From assembly GCA_028283765.1 (NCBI GenBank), contig JAPWJY010000007.1:62001-126000 (forward strand): a DNA stretch of 64,000 bases, given 5' to 3'. A model generated the notes under the pieces. It searched no databases and was not told the origin of the DNA. It saw only the letters and a list, made by a program, of their open reading frames with translations. Made by a program: the position numbers and the translations under genes. Positions 8,316 to 17,346 of this stretch are shown piece by piece. The DNA is from Parvibaculaceae bacterium (lineage in GTDB: Bacteria > Pseudomonadota > Alphaproteobacteria > Parvibaculales > Parvibaculaceae). Within the stretch, counting starts at the first letter, position 1. The number at the start of each line of letters is the position of its first letter.

Positions 8316-9608
8316 ATGGCCTGGGACTTTGAAACCGACCCGGAATTTCAGAAAAAGCTCGACTGGATCGACGAGTTCGTGCGCCTTGAGGTCGAGCCGC
8401 TCGATCATGTGCTGGGCAGCCCCTACGATGTGAAGAATCCAAAGAACATCAAGCTGGTGCGCCCGCTTCAGGAGAAGGTGAAGGCGCAGCAGCTCTGGGC
8501 CTGCCATCTGGGGCCGGAACTCGGCGGGCAGGGCTATGGTCAGGTCAAGCTCGCGCTGATGAACGAGATTCTGGGCCGCTCTCATTTCGCCCCCACCGTG
8601 TTCGGTTGTCAGGCGCCCGATACGGGCAACGCGGAGATTCTCGCCCATTACGGCACGGCAGAGCAGAAGGAAAAATATCTTCGCCCCCTGCTCGATAATG
8701 AGATCGTCTCCTGCTTTTCCATGACCGAGCCGCAGGGCGGCGCGGACCCGCTGCTCTTCACCACCTCGGCGGTGAAGGAAGGCAACGAGTGGGTCATCAA
8801 CGGGGAGAAATGGTTCTCGTCGAATGCCAAATATGCCGATTTCTTTATCGTCATGGCGGTCACGGATCCCAAGGCTCCGCCTTATGAGCGCATGTCGATG
8901 CTGATCGTGCCTGCGGATACGCCGGGCATCGAGATCTTGCGCAATGTCGGCTATGGCGCGGAAGGCGAGGGCTCCCATGCCTATATCCGCTATACCGATG
9001 TGCGTGTGCCGCTCGACCATATGCTGGGCAAGCCGGGGCAGGCCTTCGTGGTGGCGCAGGTGCGCCTTGGCGGCGGGCGCATTCACCATGCGATGCGCTC
9101 TCTGGGCGAGGCGCGCAAGGCGTTCGACATGATGTGCGAGCGGGTCATCTCGCGCAGTACGCAGGAAGGGCGGCTGTCTGAAAAGCAGATGGTGCAGGAA
9201 AAGATCGCCGATTCATGGATCGAACTTGAGCAGTTCCGCCTTCTGGTGCTGCGCACGGCGTGGATGATCGACAAGCACAAGGATTATCGCGTCGTCCGCA
9301 AGGACATTGCCGCCATCAAGGCCGCCATGCCCAAGGTGCTCCACGATGTGGCCTCGCGGGCGCTGCATCTCCACGGCTCGCTTGGCCTTTCCAATGAAAT
9401 GCCTTTCATGGGGCAGGTCATCTCGTCCTATTTCCTGGCGCTGGCCGACGGTCCCACCGAGGTGCACAAGGTCACGGTGGCCAAGCAGATTCTGCGCAAC
9501 TATCGCCCCTCGAACGAGCTGTTCCCCGCCTATCATCTGCCCCGCGTGCGCGAGGCGGCCCGGGAAAAATATGGGGATATTCTCGATGCCGTCGACGACA
9601 TGATCTGA
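8316..9608 (+). CDS. acyl-CoA dehydrogenase family protein, ACAD10/11-LvaC-like
   Basis: This 430-residue acyl-CoA dehydrogenase fold protein has SMTEPQGGADPLLFTT and NGEKWFSSNAKYADF in the middle domain and GSLGLSNEMPFMG near the C-terminus. The N-terminal stretch ETDPEFQKKLDWIDEFV and the overall length are like the dehydrogenase part of ACAD10/ACAD11 and bacterial LvaC rather than short-chain acyl-CoA dehydrogenases. In LvaC and ACAD11 the protein removes a 4-phosphate from a phosphoacyl-CoA to give an enoyl-CoA. The partner kinase of that chemistry is encoded 1.1 kb downstream (10706-11758), which strengthens the call. It starts 33 bases after the SDR gene. Confidence 0.82.
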   Translation: MAWDFETDPEFQKKLDWIDEFVRLEVEPLDHVLGSPYDVKNPKNIKLVRPLQEKVKAQQLWACHLGPELGGQGYGQVKLALMNEILGRSHFAPTVFGCQAPDTGNAEILAHYGTAEQKEKYLRPLLDNEIVSCFSMTEPQGGADPLLFTTSAVKEGNEWVINGEKWFSSNAKYADFFIVMAVTDPKAPPYERMSMLIVPADTPGIEILRNVGYGAEGEGSHAYIRYTDVRVPLDHMLGKPGQAFVVAQVRLGGGRIHHAMRSLGEARKAFDMMCERVISRSTQEGRLSEKQMVQEKIADSWIELEQFRLLVLRTAWMIDKHKDYRVVRKDIAAIKAAMPKVLHDVASRALHLHGSLGLSNEMPFMGQVISSYFLALADGPTEVHKVTVAKQILRNYRPSNELFPAYHLPRVREAAREKYGDILDAVDDMI

Positions 9609-9645
9609 CTCGAAATCAATAAAGAAAAATCATGAGGAAACCATC

Positions 9646-10683
9646 ATGAAGGCGCTCTGTTATTTCGGTGAACGCGACATCCGCTACGACAGCTTCGAGG
9701 ATGCAAGGCTTCAGTCCGACGACGATGTGATCGTGAAGATGGAGAAATGCGGCATCTGCGGCAGCGATCTGCATATCTATCACGGCCATGGCTTCAGCGC
9801 GGATACCGGCTTCTGCGTGGGGCATGAGGCGGTCGGCGAGGTTGTCGAAACCGGGCGGTCCGTCAAGCGTCTCAAAAGCGGGGACAAGGTGATGATCTCG
9901 GCCGCCGCCGGCTGTGGCGAGTGCGGACCCTGCCTTGCCGGTCACATCAACCGCTGTCAGGGCCGGGGCGCGGCGTGCTATGGGCTCAGCCACGCGCTGG
10001 AAGGCTGCCAGGCCGAGGCGATCCGCGTGCCCAAGGCGGATTTCAACGCCTGGAAAATCCCCGATGGGATCAGCATCGATCAGGCGCTGATGCTGACGGA
10101 CAATCTGCCGACGGCCTATCTGGGCTGCCTCAATGCGGATATCGGCCCGGGCAAGACGATTGCGGTCGTCGGTCTCGGTCCCATCGGCCTGATGGCCGTC
10201 GAGGCGGCGTTCGTGCTGGGCGCGTCTCGCGTTTTTGCGGTCGATCTGGTGGCGGAGCGGCGCGCCATGGCGGAAAAGCTCGGGGCGACGCCGGTCGATG
10301 GCAAGGAGGCGGGGGACGTCATCCGCGAGGCGACGAAGGGCCGGGGCGCGGACAGCGTTGTTGAAGCCGTGGGCTCGGACGCCACTATCCGACTTGCGCT
10401 TTCCCTTGCCGGGCGTCAGGGCACGGTCTCCGTCATCGGCGTCAACCAGACGCGCGATTTCTCCTTTCCCATGGGGCTTGCGTTCGCCAAGGGTCTCACC
10501 TTCCGCATCGGCACCTGTTCGGTGCAGTGCCACTGGCCCGATCTGGTGCCCCTGATCCGCGACGGGCGGCTGCACCCTGAGCGCTTCATCACCACGGAGC
10601 TTCCGCTTTCGCAAGGGGCCGAGGCCTATCGTCTGTTCGAGGCGCGCGAGGCGGGCACGCTCAAGACCGTTCTGGTGCCCTAA
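9646..10683 (+). CDS. zinc-dependent alcohol dehydrogenase (MDR family)
   Basis: This 345-residue protein has the zinc alcohol dehydrogenase pattern. Catalytic Zn ligands lie in CGICGSDLHIYHG and GHEAVGEV, the structural Zn cluster is GCGECGPCLAGHINRC, and the Rossmann motif is VVGLGPIGLMAVEAA followed by an acidic Asp that favours NAD. It is located between the ACAD10/11-like dehydrogenase and the kinase, in the same direction with short gaps, so it is part of the operon. It could oxidise a diol or hydroxy acid to the compound that the other enzymes process. The exact substrate is unknown. Confidence 0.88.
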   Translation: MKALCYFGERDIRYDSFEDARLQSDDDVIVKMEKCGICGSDLHIYHGHGFSADTGFCVGHEAVGEVVETGRSVKRLKSGDKVMISAAAGCGECGPCLAGHINRCQGRGAACYGLSHALEGCQAEAIRVPKADFNAWKIPDGISIDQALMLTDNLPTAYLGCLNADIGPGKTIAVVGLGPIGLMAVEAAFVLGASRVFAVDLVAERRAMAEKLGATPVDGKEAGDVIREATKGRGADSVVEAVGSDATIRLALSLAGRQGTVSVIGVNQTRDFSFPMGLAFAKGLTFRIGTCSVQCHWPDLVPLIRDGRLHPERFITTELPLSQGAEAYRLFEAREAGTLKTVLVP

Positions 10684-10705
10684 CTCTTGCCGGGAGGCTA
10701 AGCGA

Positions 10706-11758
10706 ATGACGTCGGAAAGCTGGCGCGATCTCGTCGATCTCGACCGGCTCGTTCAATGGATGGACGGGCAGGGCATCGAGAGCGGCCCGCTGGAGAACAT
10801 CGAGCAACTGGCCGGAGGCACGCAGAATATCCTGCTGCGCTTCACCCGGGGCGGGCGGGCTTTCGTGCTGCGCCGTCCGCCGCGCCATCCCAAAATGAAC
10901 GGGAGTGGCACCATGCGCCGTGAGGCGCAGATGCTTGCGGCGCTGGCTGGTAGCGATGTGCCCCATCCGCGCCTGATCGCGGCCTGCGACGGGGAGGAAG
11001 TGCTGGGCGTCGCCTTCTATCTGATGGAGCCGGTCGATGGCTTCAACGTCACGGTGGGAATGCCCGCGCTCCATGCGGGCGATCCGGCCATCCGCCACAA
11101 GATGGGGCTCGCGCTCGCCGATGGCGCGGCCGCGCTGGGCCGCGTCGATCATGTCGCCGTCGGGCTTGCGGATTTTGGCAAGGCCGAGGGCTATCTGGAG
11201 CGGCAGGTCGCCCGCTGGCGCTCGCAACTGGAAAGCTACGGCGAATATCAGGGCTGGGCGGGGCCTTCGGAAATACCGGGGATAGAGGAGGTGGCGGCAT
11301 GGCTCGACGCTAATTGCCCGTCATCCTTCACGCCGGGCATCATCCATGGCGACTATCATCTGGCCAATGTGATGTACCGCAAGGACGGGCCTGAGCTTGC
11401 CGCCATCGTCGACTGGGAGTTGACTACCATCGGCGATCCGCTGATCGATCTGGGCTGGCTGATGGCAACCTGGCCTGACGAGGAGGGTGGCCGCCCCGGC
11501 AGTCCGGTCATCGTGCAGCCATGGAGCGGTTTCCCCAAGATCGGAGAACTGGTGGCGCGCTACGGCGAGGGGTCGAGCCGGGACCTCTCCGCCATCGGCT
11601 GGTATGGCGTGCTGGCCTGCTACAAGCTTGGCATCATTCTGGAAGGGAGCAACGCCCGCGCCTCGGCCGGCAAGGCGCCCAGGGACATCGGCGACCGGCT
11701 GCACGCGACCACCATCGGCCTGTTCCAGCGTGCGCTCGGCATGATCGCCCGGGCCTGA
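10706..11758 (+). CDS. APH-type phosphotransferase, ACAD10/11-LvaA-like
   Basis: This 350-residue kinase has the aminoglycoside phosphotransferase/choline kinase fold. The N-lobe has LAGGTQNILLRF. The catalytic loop is HGDYHLANVMY (Asp and Asn) and the metal-binding motif is IVDWELTTIGDPLIDLGW. These features and the nearby acyl-CoA dehydrogenase point to the ACAD10/11 kinase group, in which LvaA phosphorylates the 4-hydroxy group of a 4-hydroxyacyl-CoA. It is last in the SDR-ACAD-ADH-kinase operon. A small LvaB-like partner, needed by LvaA in Pseudomonas, is not visible. It is not expected to be an antibiotic resistance enzyme. Confidence 0.82.
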   Translation: MTSESWRDLVDLDRLVQWMDGQGIESGPLENIEQLAGGTQNILLRFTRGGRAFVLRRPPRHPKMNGSGTMRREAQMLAALAGSDVPHPRLIAACDGEEVLGVAFYLMEPVDGFNVTVGMPALHAGDPAIRHKMGLALADGAAALGRVDHVAVGLADFGKAEGYLERQVARWRSQLESYGEYQGWAGPSEIPGIEEVAAWLDANCPSSFTPGIIHGDYHLANVMYRKDGPELAAIVDWELTTIGDPLIDLGWLMATWPDEEGGRPGSPVIVQPWSGFPKIGELVARYGEGSSRDLSAIGWYGVLACYKLGIILEGSNARASAGKAPRDIGDRLHATTIGLFQRALGMIARA

Positions 11759-11761
11759 CGA

Positions 11762-12892
11762 TTACCCGTTTTCCCGAGCCCACTCGCCAAGGCCCCTGAG
11801 CGCGCGCTCATAGCATTCCGCGCTGTTCGCGATCACGGCCTCATACCAGGAGAGGCGATGGGGGGCGTATTCCTCGCGGATTTCCGCGAAATAGCCGGGC
11901 GCTTCCGGGGCGTTGAAGCCGCCCTCGAAGCGCAGCCAGCGCTCCAGCATCGGCACGCGCAATGAGGCGGCGGAATCGTCCTTGGGCCGGGCGGAACGGA
12001 ACTCCACCACCGCGCCGGTCAGGCTGGCGCGGGGCCGCAACAGCTTCTCGATGCCCCAGAACAGGATGCCGCGCCGCGTCGGGCGCTTCGAGCCCCACTG
12101 GGCCTCGATGGTCCGGGGGTCCAGATGGTCCTCGCCCCACCAGCGGGTCGCGCGCGCGAACTCAGGTCCGCGCGGGTCGGAAAAGCTCAGATAGATCAGT
12201 TCGCCGTCGCCCACAGGTCCCGAATGCCAGTCGATCAGGCCGACGCGGCTGGCATGGGCCAGTTCCTCGTCCAGCAGGCGGGTCAGCACGAGGTTCGACC
12301 ATTCGGGCGCCCGCCCGCCATAATGATAGCCGTCCGGATGGCTGTACTGGCCCCGGCTGATCGCGTCCTCCAGCGCCCAGCGGCCATGCTCGGCGATGAA
12401 GCGCGTACCCTCGCGCAGCAGCTCGCGGATGGCCCCCTCGTCGATGCGGCGCGGGCTGAGCAGCCGGTGCAGCCGCTCATAGAGCGGGTTTTCCGGGAGT
12501 GGCTGGCTGTGGTCGAGGAAATTGCGGTTGAGATCGACGTTGTTCTCGGTGCCGCGCAGGCCCCAGGCGAAGCCGAACGGGTTGAGCGCATGGATCAGCA
12601 GCACGGCAACGTCGCGGGGCAGGGCGCGCGGCCCGCCGCTCGCCATCCAGGCGCACTGGGCCGCCGAGCCGCCATAGCCTTCCGCGCCGTGGGTGCCGCA
12701 GATATTGACGAGCACGGTTGACGCCTCGCGCGGGCCGAACCAGGCCGTGTCGAGAAAAAGGTGAATGCCGTCCGGTCCTGTCGCGTGCCGGTTGAGGTAG
12801 TGGCTCACCCGTCCGCCCGCCGCCTCCGCCGCTTCCAGGAAGCGTTTGCGGGCTTGCGCGTAGGTTTCCGTGAAGAAAAACTCTGGCTTCAT
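11762..12892 (-). CDS. M14-family metallocarboxypeptidase-like protein (DUF2817)
   Basis: This protein of about 376 residues resembles the DUF2817 branch of zinc carboxypeptidases. The expected zinc ligands are visible: His and Glu in GTHGAEGYGG and His in DWHSGPVGDGE. NVDLNRNF carries the substrate-binding Arg, and a Glu in AVVEFRS may be the catalytic one. No signal peptide is present, so it should act in the cytoplasm. ATG 12892 is preferred; the frame also extends to a TTG at 12937. It ends 3 bases after the convergent kinase gene, so it is not part of that operon. The substrate is unknown. Confidence 0.75.
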   Translation of the reverse strand: MKPEFFFTETYAQARKRFLEAAEAAGGRVSHYLNRHATGPDGIHLFLDTAWFGPREASTVLVNICGTHGAEGYGGSAAQCAWMASGGPRALPRDVAVLLIHALNPFGFAWGLRGTENNVDLNRNFLDHSQPLPENPLYERLHRLLSPRRIDEGAIRELLREGTRFIAEHGRWALEDAISRGQYSHPDGYHYGGRAPEWSNLVLTRLLDEELAHASRVGLIDWHSGPVGDGELIYLSFSDPRGPEFARATRWWGEDHLDPRTIEAQWGSKRPTRRGILFWGIEKLLRPRASLTGAVVEFRSARPKDDSAASLRVPMLERWLRFEGGFNAPEAPGYFAEIREEYAPHRLSWYEAVIANSAECYERALRGLGEWARENG

Positions 12893-13017
12893 GCGCGTTG
12901 AGGGTCCGGCGTCCGGGGCTTGCTGGCGTTTAATCAATTAAACAGGAGGCGCTGGCGGCCTCTTTGCGCGCTTCCTCTTGAGTGATAACAAGAACCTAGG
13001 CAGGCGTCTCCCTCTTT

Positions 13018-13035
13018 CCGCGCCAGAAGGCGCGG
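13018..13035. other. short GC stem-loop before gabD
   Basis: CCGCGCC - AGAA - GGCGCGG forms a 7-bp stem with a tetraloop, 25 bases before the gabD start. There is no U-run, so it is not a plain terminator. It may be mRNA leader structure. Confidence 0.3.
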
Positions 13036-13060
13036 GGTGAACCTCATCAAGGATATTCCC

Positions 13061-14539
13061 ATGACCTTTCCCCATACCTTGCGCGATCCCTCGCTGCTCA
13101 GGACCTTGTGCTACATCGACGGCAAATGGGCGGGCGAGGATCTGGTGAAGGCGGGCAAGGGCATCGAGGTCACCGATCCCGCCACGGGCAAGGTGCTGGC
13201 CGTGGTGCCTTCCATGGGCGCGGATGAAACCCGCCACGCGATCGAGGCGGCTGAACGCGCCCAGAAGCTCTGGGCGGCGAAGCTCGCCAAGGAGCGCTCC
13301 GCCATCCTGCGCCGCTGGTTCGATCTGATGATCGCCAATCAGGACGATCTCGCCGCCATCATGACCGCCGAGCAGGGCAAGCCGCTGGCCGAGGCCAAAG
13401 GCGAGATCGCCTATGCCGCTTCCTTCATTGAATTCTATGCCGAAGAAGCCAAGCGCGTTTATGGCGCGGTCGTGCCCGCTCCCGTCGCCGACCGGCGCAT
13501 CGTCGTGCTGAAGCAGCCGATCGGCGTCTGCGCGGCGATCACGCCATGGAATTTCCCCGCCGCCATGATCACCCGCAAGGCGGGGCCTGCGCTTGCGGCC
13601 GGCTGCGCCATGGTCGTCAAGCCCGCCACCCAGACGCCCCTTTCCGCCTTCGCGCTCGCCGAGCTTGCTGAACGCGCGGGCGTGCCTGCCGGCGTTCTCA
13701 GCGTGCTCACCGGCGGGGCGTCGGCCATCGGCGGCGAAATGACGTCGAGCCATATCGTCCGCAAGCTGACTTTTACCGGCTCCACCGGCGTCGGCAAGCT
13801 TCTGATGGCGCAGGGCGCCTCGACGGTGAAGAAAATGTCGCTGGAACTCGGCGGCAATGCGCCCTTCCTCGTCTTCGATGAGGCCGATCTCGACGCGGCG
13901 GTCGAAGGCGCGATGGCGTCCAAGTTCCGCAACACCGGCCAGGCCTGCATCGCAACCAACCGCTTCCTCGTGCAGGACGGTGTCTACGACGCCTTCGTCG
14001 AGAAATTTGCCGCAAGGGTGGCTCAGCTCAGGGTCGGCGCGGGCTTTGAGGAGAATGTCTCGGTCGGTCCGCTGATCGACATGAAGGCGGTCGACAAGGT
14101 TGAGGAGCATGTGGCGGATGCGGTCGCGGGCGGCGCGCGCGTCGTCACCGGCGGCAAGCGCCATGCCCTTGGCCAGACCTTTTTCGAGCCGACGGTGGTC
14201 GCGGACGTCACCCCCGCCATGCTGGTGGCGCGGGAGGAAACCTTCGGCCCGCTCGCGCCCATCTTCCGCTTCAAGACCGAGGCGGAGGCGATCGCCATGG
14301 CGAACGACACCCCCTTCGGCCTTGCCGCCTATCTCTACAGCCGCGATCTGGGCCGGGTCTGGCGCGTGGCGGAGGCGCTCGAATCCGGCCTTGTCGGCGT
14401 CAATGCCGGTCTTATATCCAATGAAGTCGCGCCGTTCGGCGGCGTCAAGGAATCCGGCATTGGCCGCGAGGGCGGCCTGTGGGGCATCGAGGAATTCCTT
14501 GAGGTCAAATATGTCGCCATGGGTGGCATCGCCAGCTAG
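13061..14539 (+). CDS. gabD: NAD(P)-dependent succinate-semialdehyde dehydrogenase
   Basis: This 492-residue aldehyde dehydrogenase is of the GabD type. It has the cofactor motif TPWNFPAAMITRK, the second motif FTGSTGVGKLL, the general-base Glu in LELGGNAPF and the catalytic Cys in NTGQACIATNRFLVQ. It oxidises succinate semialdehyde to succinate and so completes the 4-aminobutyrate route into the TCA cycle. The start at 13061 has AAGGA eight bases upstream. It is followed closely by rpiA and gor in the same direction. A related semialdehyde (glutarate semialdehyde) is an alternative substrate. A transaminase that might supply its substrate is at 2122-3405. Confidence 0.88.
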   Translation: MTFPHTLRDPSLLRTLCYIDGKWAGEDLVKAGKGIEVTDPATGKVLAVVPSMGADETRHAIEAAERAQKLWAAKLAKERSAILRRWFDLMIANQDDLAAIMTAEQGKPLAEAKGEIAYAASFIEFYAEEAKRVYGAVVPAPVADRRIVVLKQPIGVCAAITPWNFPAAMITRKAGPALAAGCAMVVKPATQTPLSAFALAELAERAGVPAGVLSVLTGGASAIGGEMTSSHIVRKLTFTGSTGVGKLLMAQGASTVKKMSLELGGNAPFLVFDEADLDAAVEGAMASKFRNTGQACIATNRFLVQDGVYDAFVEKFAARVAQLRVGAGFEENVSVGPLIDMKAVDKVEEHVADAVAGGARVVTGGKRHALGQTFFEPTVVADVTPAMLVAREETFGPLAPIFRFKTEAEAIAMANDTPFGLAAYLYSRDLGRVWRVAEALESGLVGVNAGLISNEVAPFGGVKESGIGREGGLWGIEEFLEVKYVAMGGIAS

Positions 14540-14572
14540 AATCCCCGCGCTTCGCACGGGAAGGGAAGAGAC

Positions 14573-15274
14573 ATGTCGCCGGATGAACAAAAGCGCGCGT
14601 CCGCGGTGAAGGCGCTGGATTATGCCGAGCCCGGCATGAAGCTCGGGCTCGGCACGGGCTCCACCGCCGAGCATCTGGTGCGGGAGCTTGCCTTGCGCGT
14701 GAAGGCGGGGCTCGACATTGTCGGCGTGCCCACCTCCGAACGCACCCGCCAGCTCTGCGAGGAACTGGGCGTGCCGCTTTCGACGCTGGAGGACACCCCG
14801 GCTCTCGATCTCACCATCGACGGCGCGGATGAGTTCGACGCCGAGTTGCGCCTGATCAAGGGCGGCGGCGGGGCCCTGTTGCGCGAAAAGATCGTGGCGG
14901 CGGCGTCCCGGCGCATGATCGTCATCACCGATGCCTCCAAGGAAGTCGATTGTCTCGGCCGCTTCCCCCTGCCCATCGAGGTTGTACCGTTCGGCGCCGG
15001 CGTTACCGCAAGGCTGATCGACGAGACGGCGCGCGCCCATGGTTGCGGCGGCGCCATCGTGCGCCGGGCCGACAAGTTCGGCGAACCCTTCCTCACCGAT
15101 ACCAGCAATTTCATCTATGACTGCGACTTCGAGCGCATTCCCGATCCCGATGGCCTGGCTGCCGCGCTCAATCTCATTCCCGGCGTGGTTGAAACGGGCC
15201 TGTTCATCGGCATTGCCTCGCTCATCATCGTCGGCACGCCGGATGGCGTGAAGCTGATCGAAAAGAAGAACTGA
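14573..15274 (+). CDS. rpiA: ribose-5-phosphate isomerase A
   Basis: This 233-residue enzyme interconverts ribose 5-phosphate and ribulose 5-phosphate in the pentose phosphate pathway. Hallmark motifs are [33 protein letters not shown] (catalytic Asp) and [16 protein letters not shown] (Lys and Glu). Length is normal for RpiA. The ATG is preceded by GGGAAGAG. The stop codon lies one base before the gor start, so the two are cotranscribed. The pairing makes sense because the pentose phosphate pathway supplies NADPH to glutathione reductase. Confidence 0.95.
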   Translation: MSPDEQKRASAVKALDYAEPGMKLGLGTGSTAEHLVRELALRVKAGLDIVGVPTSERTRQLCEELGVPLSTLEDTPALDLTIDGADEFDAELRLIKGGGGALLREKIVAAASRRMIVITDASKEVDCLGRFPLPIEVVPFGAGVTARLIDETARAHGCGGAIVRRADKFGEPFLTDTSNFIYDCDFERIPDPDGLAAALNLIPGVVETGLFIGIASLIIVGTPDGVKLIEKKN

Positions 15275-15275
15275 C

Positions 15276-16643
15276 ATGACCAGCTATGATTATGATCTCT
15301 TCACCATCGGTGCGGGCTCTGGCGGCGTGCGCGCCTCGCGCATGGCGGCGTCCTATGGCGCGAAGGTGGCGGTGGCCGAGGAATATCGCGTCGGCGGCAC
15401 CTGCGTCATCCGCGGCTGCGTGCCCAAGAAGCTGTTCAAATATGCCAGTGCGTTTGCGGATGATTTCGCCGATGCCGCGGGCTTTGGCTGGGATGTTGGC
15501 ACGCCGGTCTTTTCATGGCCGAAGCTGGTGGAAAACAAGGATCGCGAGATCGACCGGCTGAATGGCATCTATATCCGCAATCTTGAAAACGCGGGCGTCG
15601 AGATCCTCGAAAGCCGCGCAGTTCTGTGTGATGCCCACACCATCTGCCTGCCGGGGCTCAACCGCAAGGTCACGGCAAAGCACGTGCTGATCGCGACCGG
15701 CGGCAGGCCCTTCATGCCTGCCATTCCCGGCATCGAGCATGCCATCAGTTCCAACGAGGCGTTCCACCTGCCGGAACTGCCGAAGCGCATCGCCATTGTC
15801 GGCTCCGGTTTCATCGCCGTTGAGTTCGCGGGGATATTCCATGGCCTCGGCGTCGAGGTCTCTCTGATCTATCGCCAGCCGAACCTGCTGCGCGGCTTCG
15901 ATGCGGATGTGCGCGACGCGCTCACCGTCGCCTATGAGAAAAAGGGCATCCGGCAATATTCAGGTGAGGAAGTCGCCAGCATCGAAAAGACCAGCGGCGG
16001 ACTGGTGCTGCACTTTAAAAATGACATGCGGCTTGAAACCGACATGGTGATGTACGCCACGGGCCGCCACCCCAACACCACGGGCCTCGGCCTTGAGGAT
16101 GCGGGCGTGCAACTGGGCGATCACGGCGAGGTCAAGGTCGATGATTATTCCAGAACCTCGGTCGACACCATCTATGCGGTCGGTGATGTCACCAACCGCG
16201 TCAATCTCACGCCGGTCGCCATCCGCGAGGGCGCGGCCTTCGCCGAAACGGTGTTCAATAACAACCCGGTCGCCGTCGATCATACGATCGTCCCCGAAGC
16301 TGTGTTCTCCCAGCCCGAGATCGGCTGTGTCGGCATGAGCGAGGAGGCTGCCCGCCTCATCCATGGCGCGCTCGATATCTACAAGACCCGTTTCCGTCCG
16401 ATGAAGAACGTGCTTTCCGGGCGTGACGAGCAGACCTTGATGAAGCTGGTGGTCGAGCCGGAGTCCGGCCGTGTGCTTGGCGTTCATCTGGTCGGGCCGG
16501 ACAGCGCCGAAATGGTCCAGATGGCCGCCATCGCCGTCACCATGGGCGCGACCAAGGCCCAGTTCGACGCGACCATAGCGCTCCACCCGACATCGGCAGA
16601 AGAACTCGTTACCCTGAAACAGAAATGGGTCGCCCCGGCATAA
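15276..16643 (+). CDS. gor: glutathione-disulfide reductase
   Basis: This 455-residue FAD flavoprotein reduces oxidised glutathione with NADPH. It has the FAD-binding GAGSGGVRASRMAA, the redox-active disulfide in GGTCVIRGCVPKKLFKY, the NADPH-binding VGSGFIAVEFAGIF and the dimer-interface HPTSAEELVTL, which supplies the catalytic His. The form CVIRGC is common in alphaproteobacterial and plant enzymes. The gene starts right after rpiA. Other members of the disulfide reductase family (mercuric or lipoamide reductases) are less likely given the fit of the C-terminal motif. Confidence 0.94.
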   Translation: MTSYDYDLFTIGAGSGGVRASRMAASYGAKVAVAEEYRVGGTCVIRGCVPKKLFKYASAFADDFADAAGFGWDVGTPVFSWPKLVENKDREIDRLNGIYIRNLENAGVEILESRAVLCDAHTICLPGLNRKVTAKHVLIATGGRPFMPAIPGIEHAISSNEAFHLPELPKRIAIVGSGFIAVEFAGIFHGLGVEVSLIYRQPNLLRGFDADVRDALTVAYEKKGIRQYSGEEVASIEKTSGGLVLHFKNDMRLETDMVMYATGRHPNTTGLGLEDAGVQLGDHGEVKVDDYSRTSVDTIYAVGDVTNRVNLTPVAIREGAAFAETVFNNNPVAVDHTIVPEAVFSQPEIGCVGMSEEAARLIHGALDIYKTRFRPMKNVLSGRDEQTLMKLVVEPESGRVLGVHLVGPDSAEMVQMAAIAVTMGATKAQFDATIALHPTSAEELVTLKQKWVAPA

Positions 16644-16741
16644 TCCGGTTGCTGAATACCCCCTTGTCCCTTTGGGGTGACGGGTTCCGAGTCCACTGTA
16701 TCTTATTGAATGCTGTCCCCCTTACCTGGCGCTCCGTGCCG

Positions 16742-16765
16742 ACCTCTCCCTCAAGGGGGCGAGGT
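16742..16765. repeat. short hairpin, possibly REP-like, 3' of gor
   Basis: ACCTC (16742-16746) and GAGGT (16761-16765) flank a C-run and a G-run that also pair. A similar TCCCC...GGGGA hairpin is found at 17461-17481, on the other side of brnTA. They could be short interspersed inverted repeats or weak terminators. No U-run follows either one. Confidence 0.35.
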
Positions 16766-16838
16766 GATTTAAGCAAAGGCGAGTTCAGGCATATCGGCGT
16801 ATCTGGAGCGTCCCGCCCGCAACCTCGGCTCCCATCCC

Positions 16839-17096
16839 CTATTCAGCGCTGATTTTGGCCGCCTTGCGCAGGTCCTCATCAATTCTTTTCTGCCAGCCCG
16901 ATCCGAGTGCCTTGTAGTGCGCGACCACTTCAGGACTCAGACGAATGGAAACCGGAACTTTCTTGGGCGCTTTCTGTGGTCCCCGCGTTTTGGGAAACGC
17001 GGCCATCACATCGGCGGGGAGAACCTCATGCGGCGGACGCGCCCGGGAAAAATTCTCTTTTGTCCACTCGGGATTGTCTTTGTCTTTACGGGGCAT
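16839..17096 (-). CDS. brnA: BrnA family antitoxin
   Basis: This 85-residue protein is the antitoxin of the BrnT toxin encoded just upstream. The C-terminal half (VPVSIRLSPEVVAHYKALG, then WQKRIDEDLRKA) is the ribbon-helix-helix DNA-binding domain typical of BrnA, with a flexible N-terminal part that wraps the toxin. ATG 17096 overlaps the end of brnT by 11 bases, the usual translational coupling. BrnTA dimers normally bind and repress their own promoter. Confidence 0.88.
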   Translation of the reverse strand: MPRKDKDNPEWTKENFSRARPPHEVLPADVMAAFPKTRGPQKAPKKVPVSIRLSPEVVAHYKALGSGWQKRIDEDLRKAAKISAE

Positions 17097-17340
17097 AGCG
17101 AGCGATCTCCTTTTTGTGAGCCCGGCGCAGGCTGATGGCTCTGACCTTCTTGCCGCGAACAGTGAAGGCCAGGCAATAATAGGCGCCATCGATCAGGCCC
17201 CATGCCCGAAATCGTTCCTCATCCTCAAACCGGCCATCCGGCAGAACGGCCAGCATGTCGAGGTCCGATGCGCGAACGAGCGAGATGCCATGCTTTGCAA
17301 GGTTCGCTTCGTTTTTTGCCGGGTCGAACTCGATTTTCAT
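17086..17340 (-). CDS. brnT: BrnT family toxin (RNase)
   Basis: This 84-residue protein matches the BrnT toxin fold, a RelE-like ribonuclease that blocks translation. The characteristic start KIEFDPAKNEANLAKHGIS, the FEDEERFRAWGLIDG region and the end VRAISLRRAHKKEIARY are seen. Toxin-first order is typical of BrnTA modules. The pair lies between gor and an RNA methyltransferase gene and is flanked by small hairpins. No integrase or attachment site is visible, so I cannot say if it came by transfer. Confidence 0.9.
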   Translation of the reverse strand: MKIEFDPAKNEANLAKHGISLVRASDLDMLAVLPDGRFEDEERFRAWGLIDGAYYCLAFTVRGKKVRAISLRRAHKKEIARYAP

Positions 17341-17346
17341 GGATCG

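Noticed and set aside
10706-11758. Aminoglycoside resistance kinase
   Set aside because: The fold is shared, but the operon context with acyl-CoA enzymes and the ACAD10/11-like partner make an acyl-CoA kinase much more likely.
12938-15277. 779-codon minus-strand open frame opposite gabD and rpiA
   Set aside because: It lies fully antisense to two clear enzymes and has no recognisable domain; it is a product of high G+C codon use. The same applies to long antisense frames at 1954-3618, 21357-23405 and 28134-30203.
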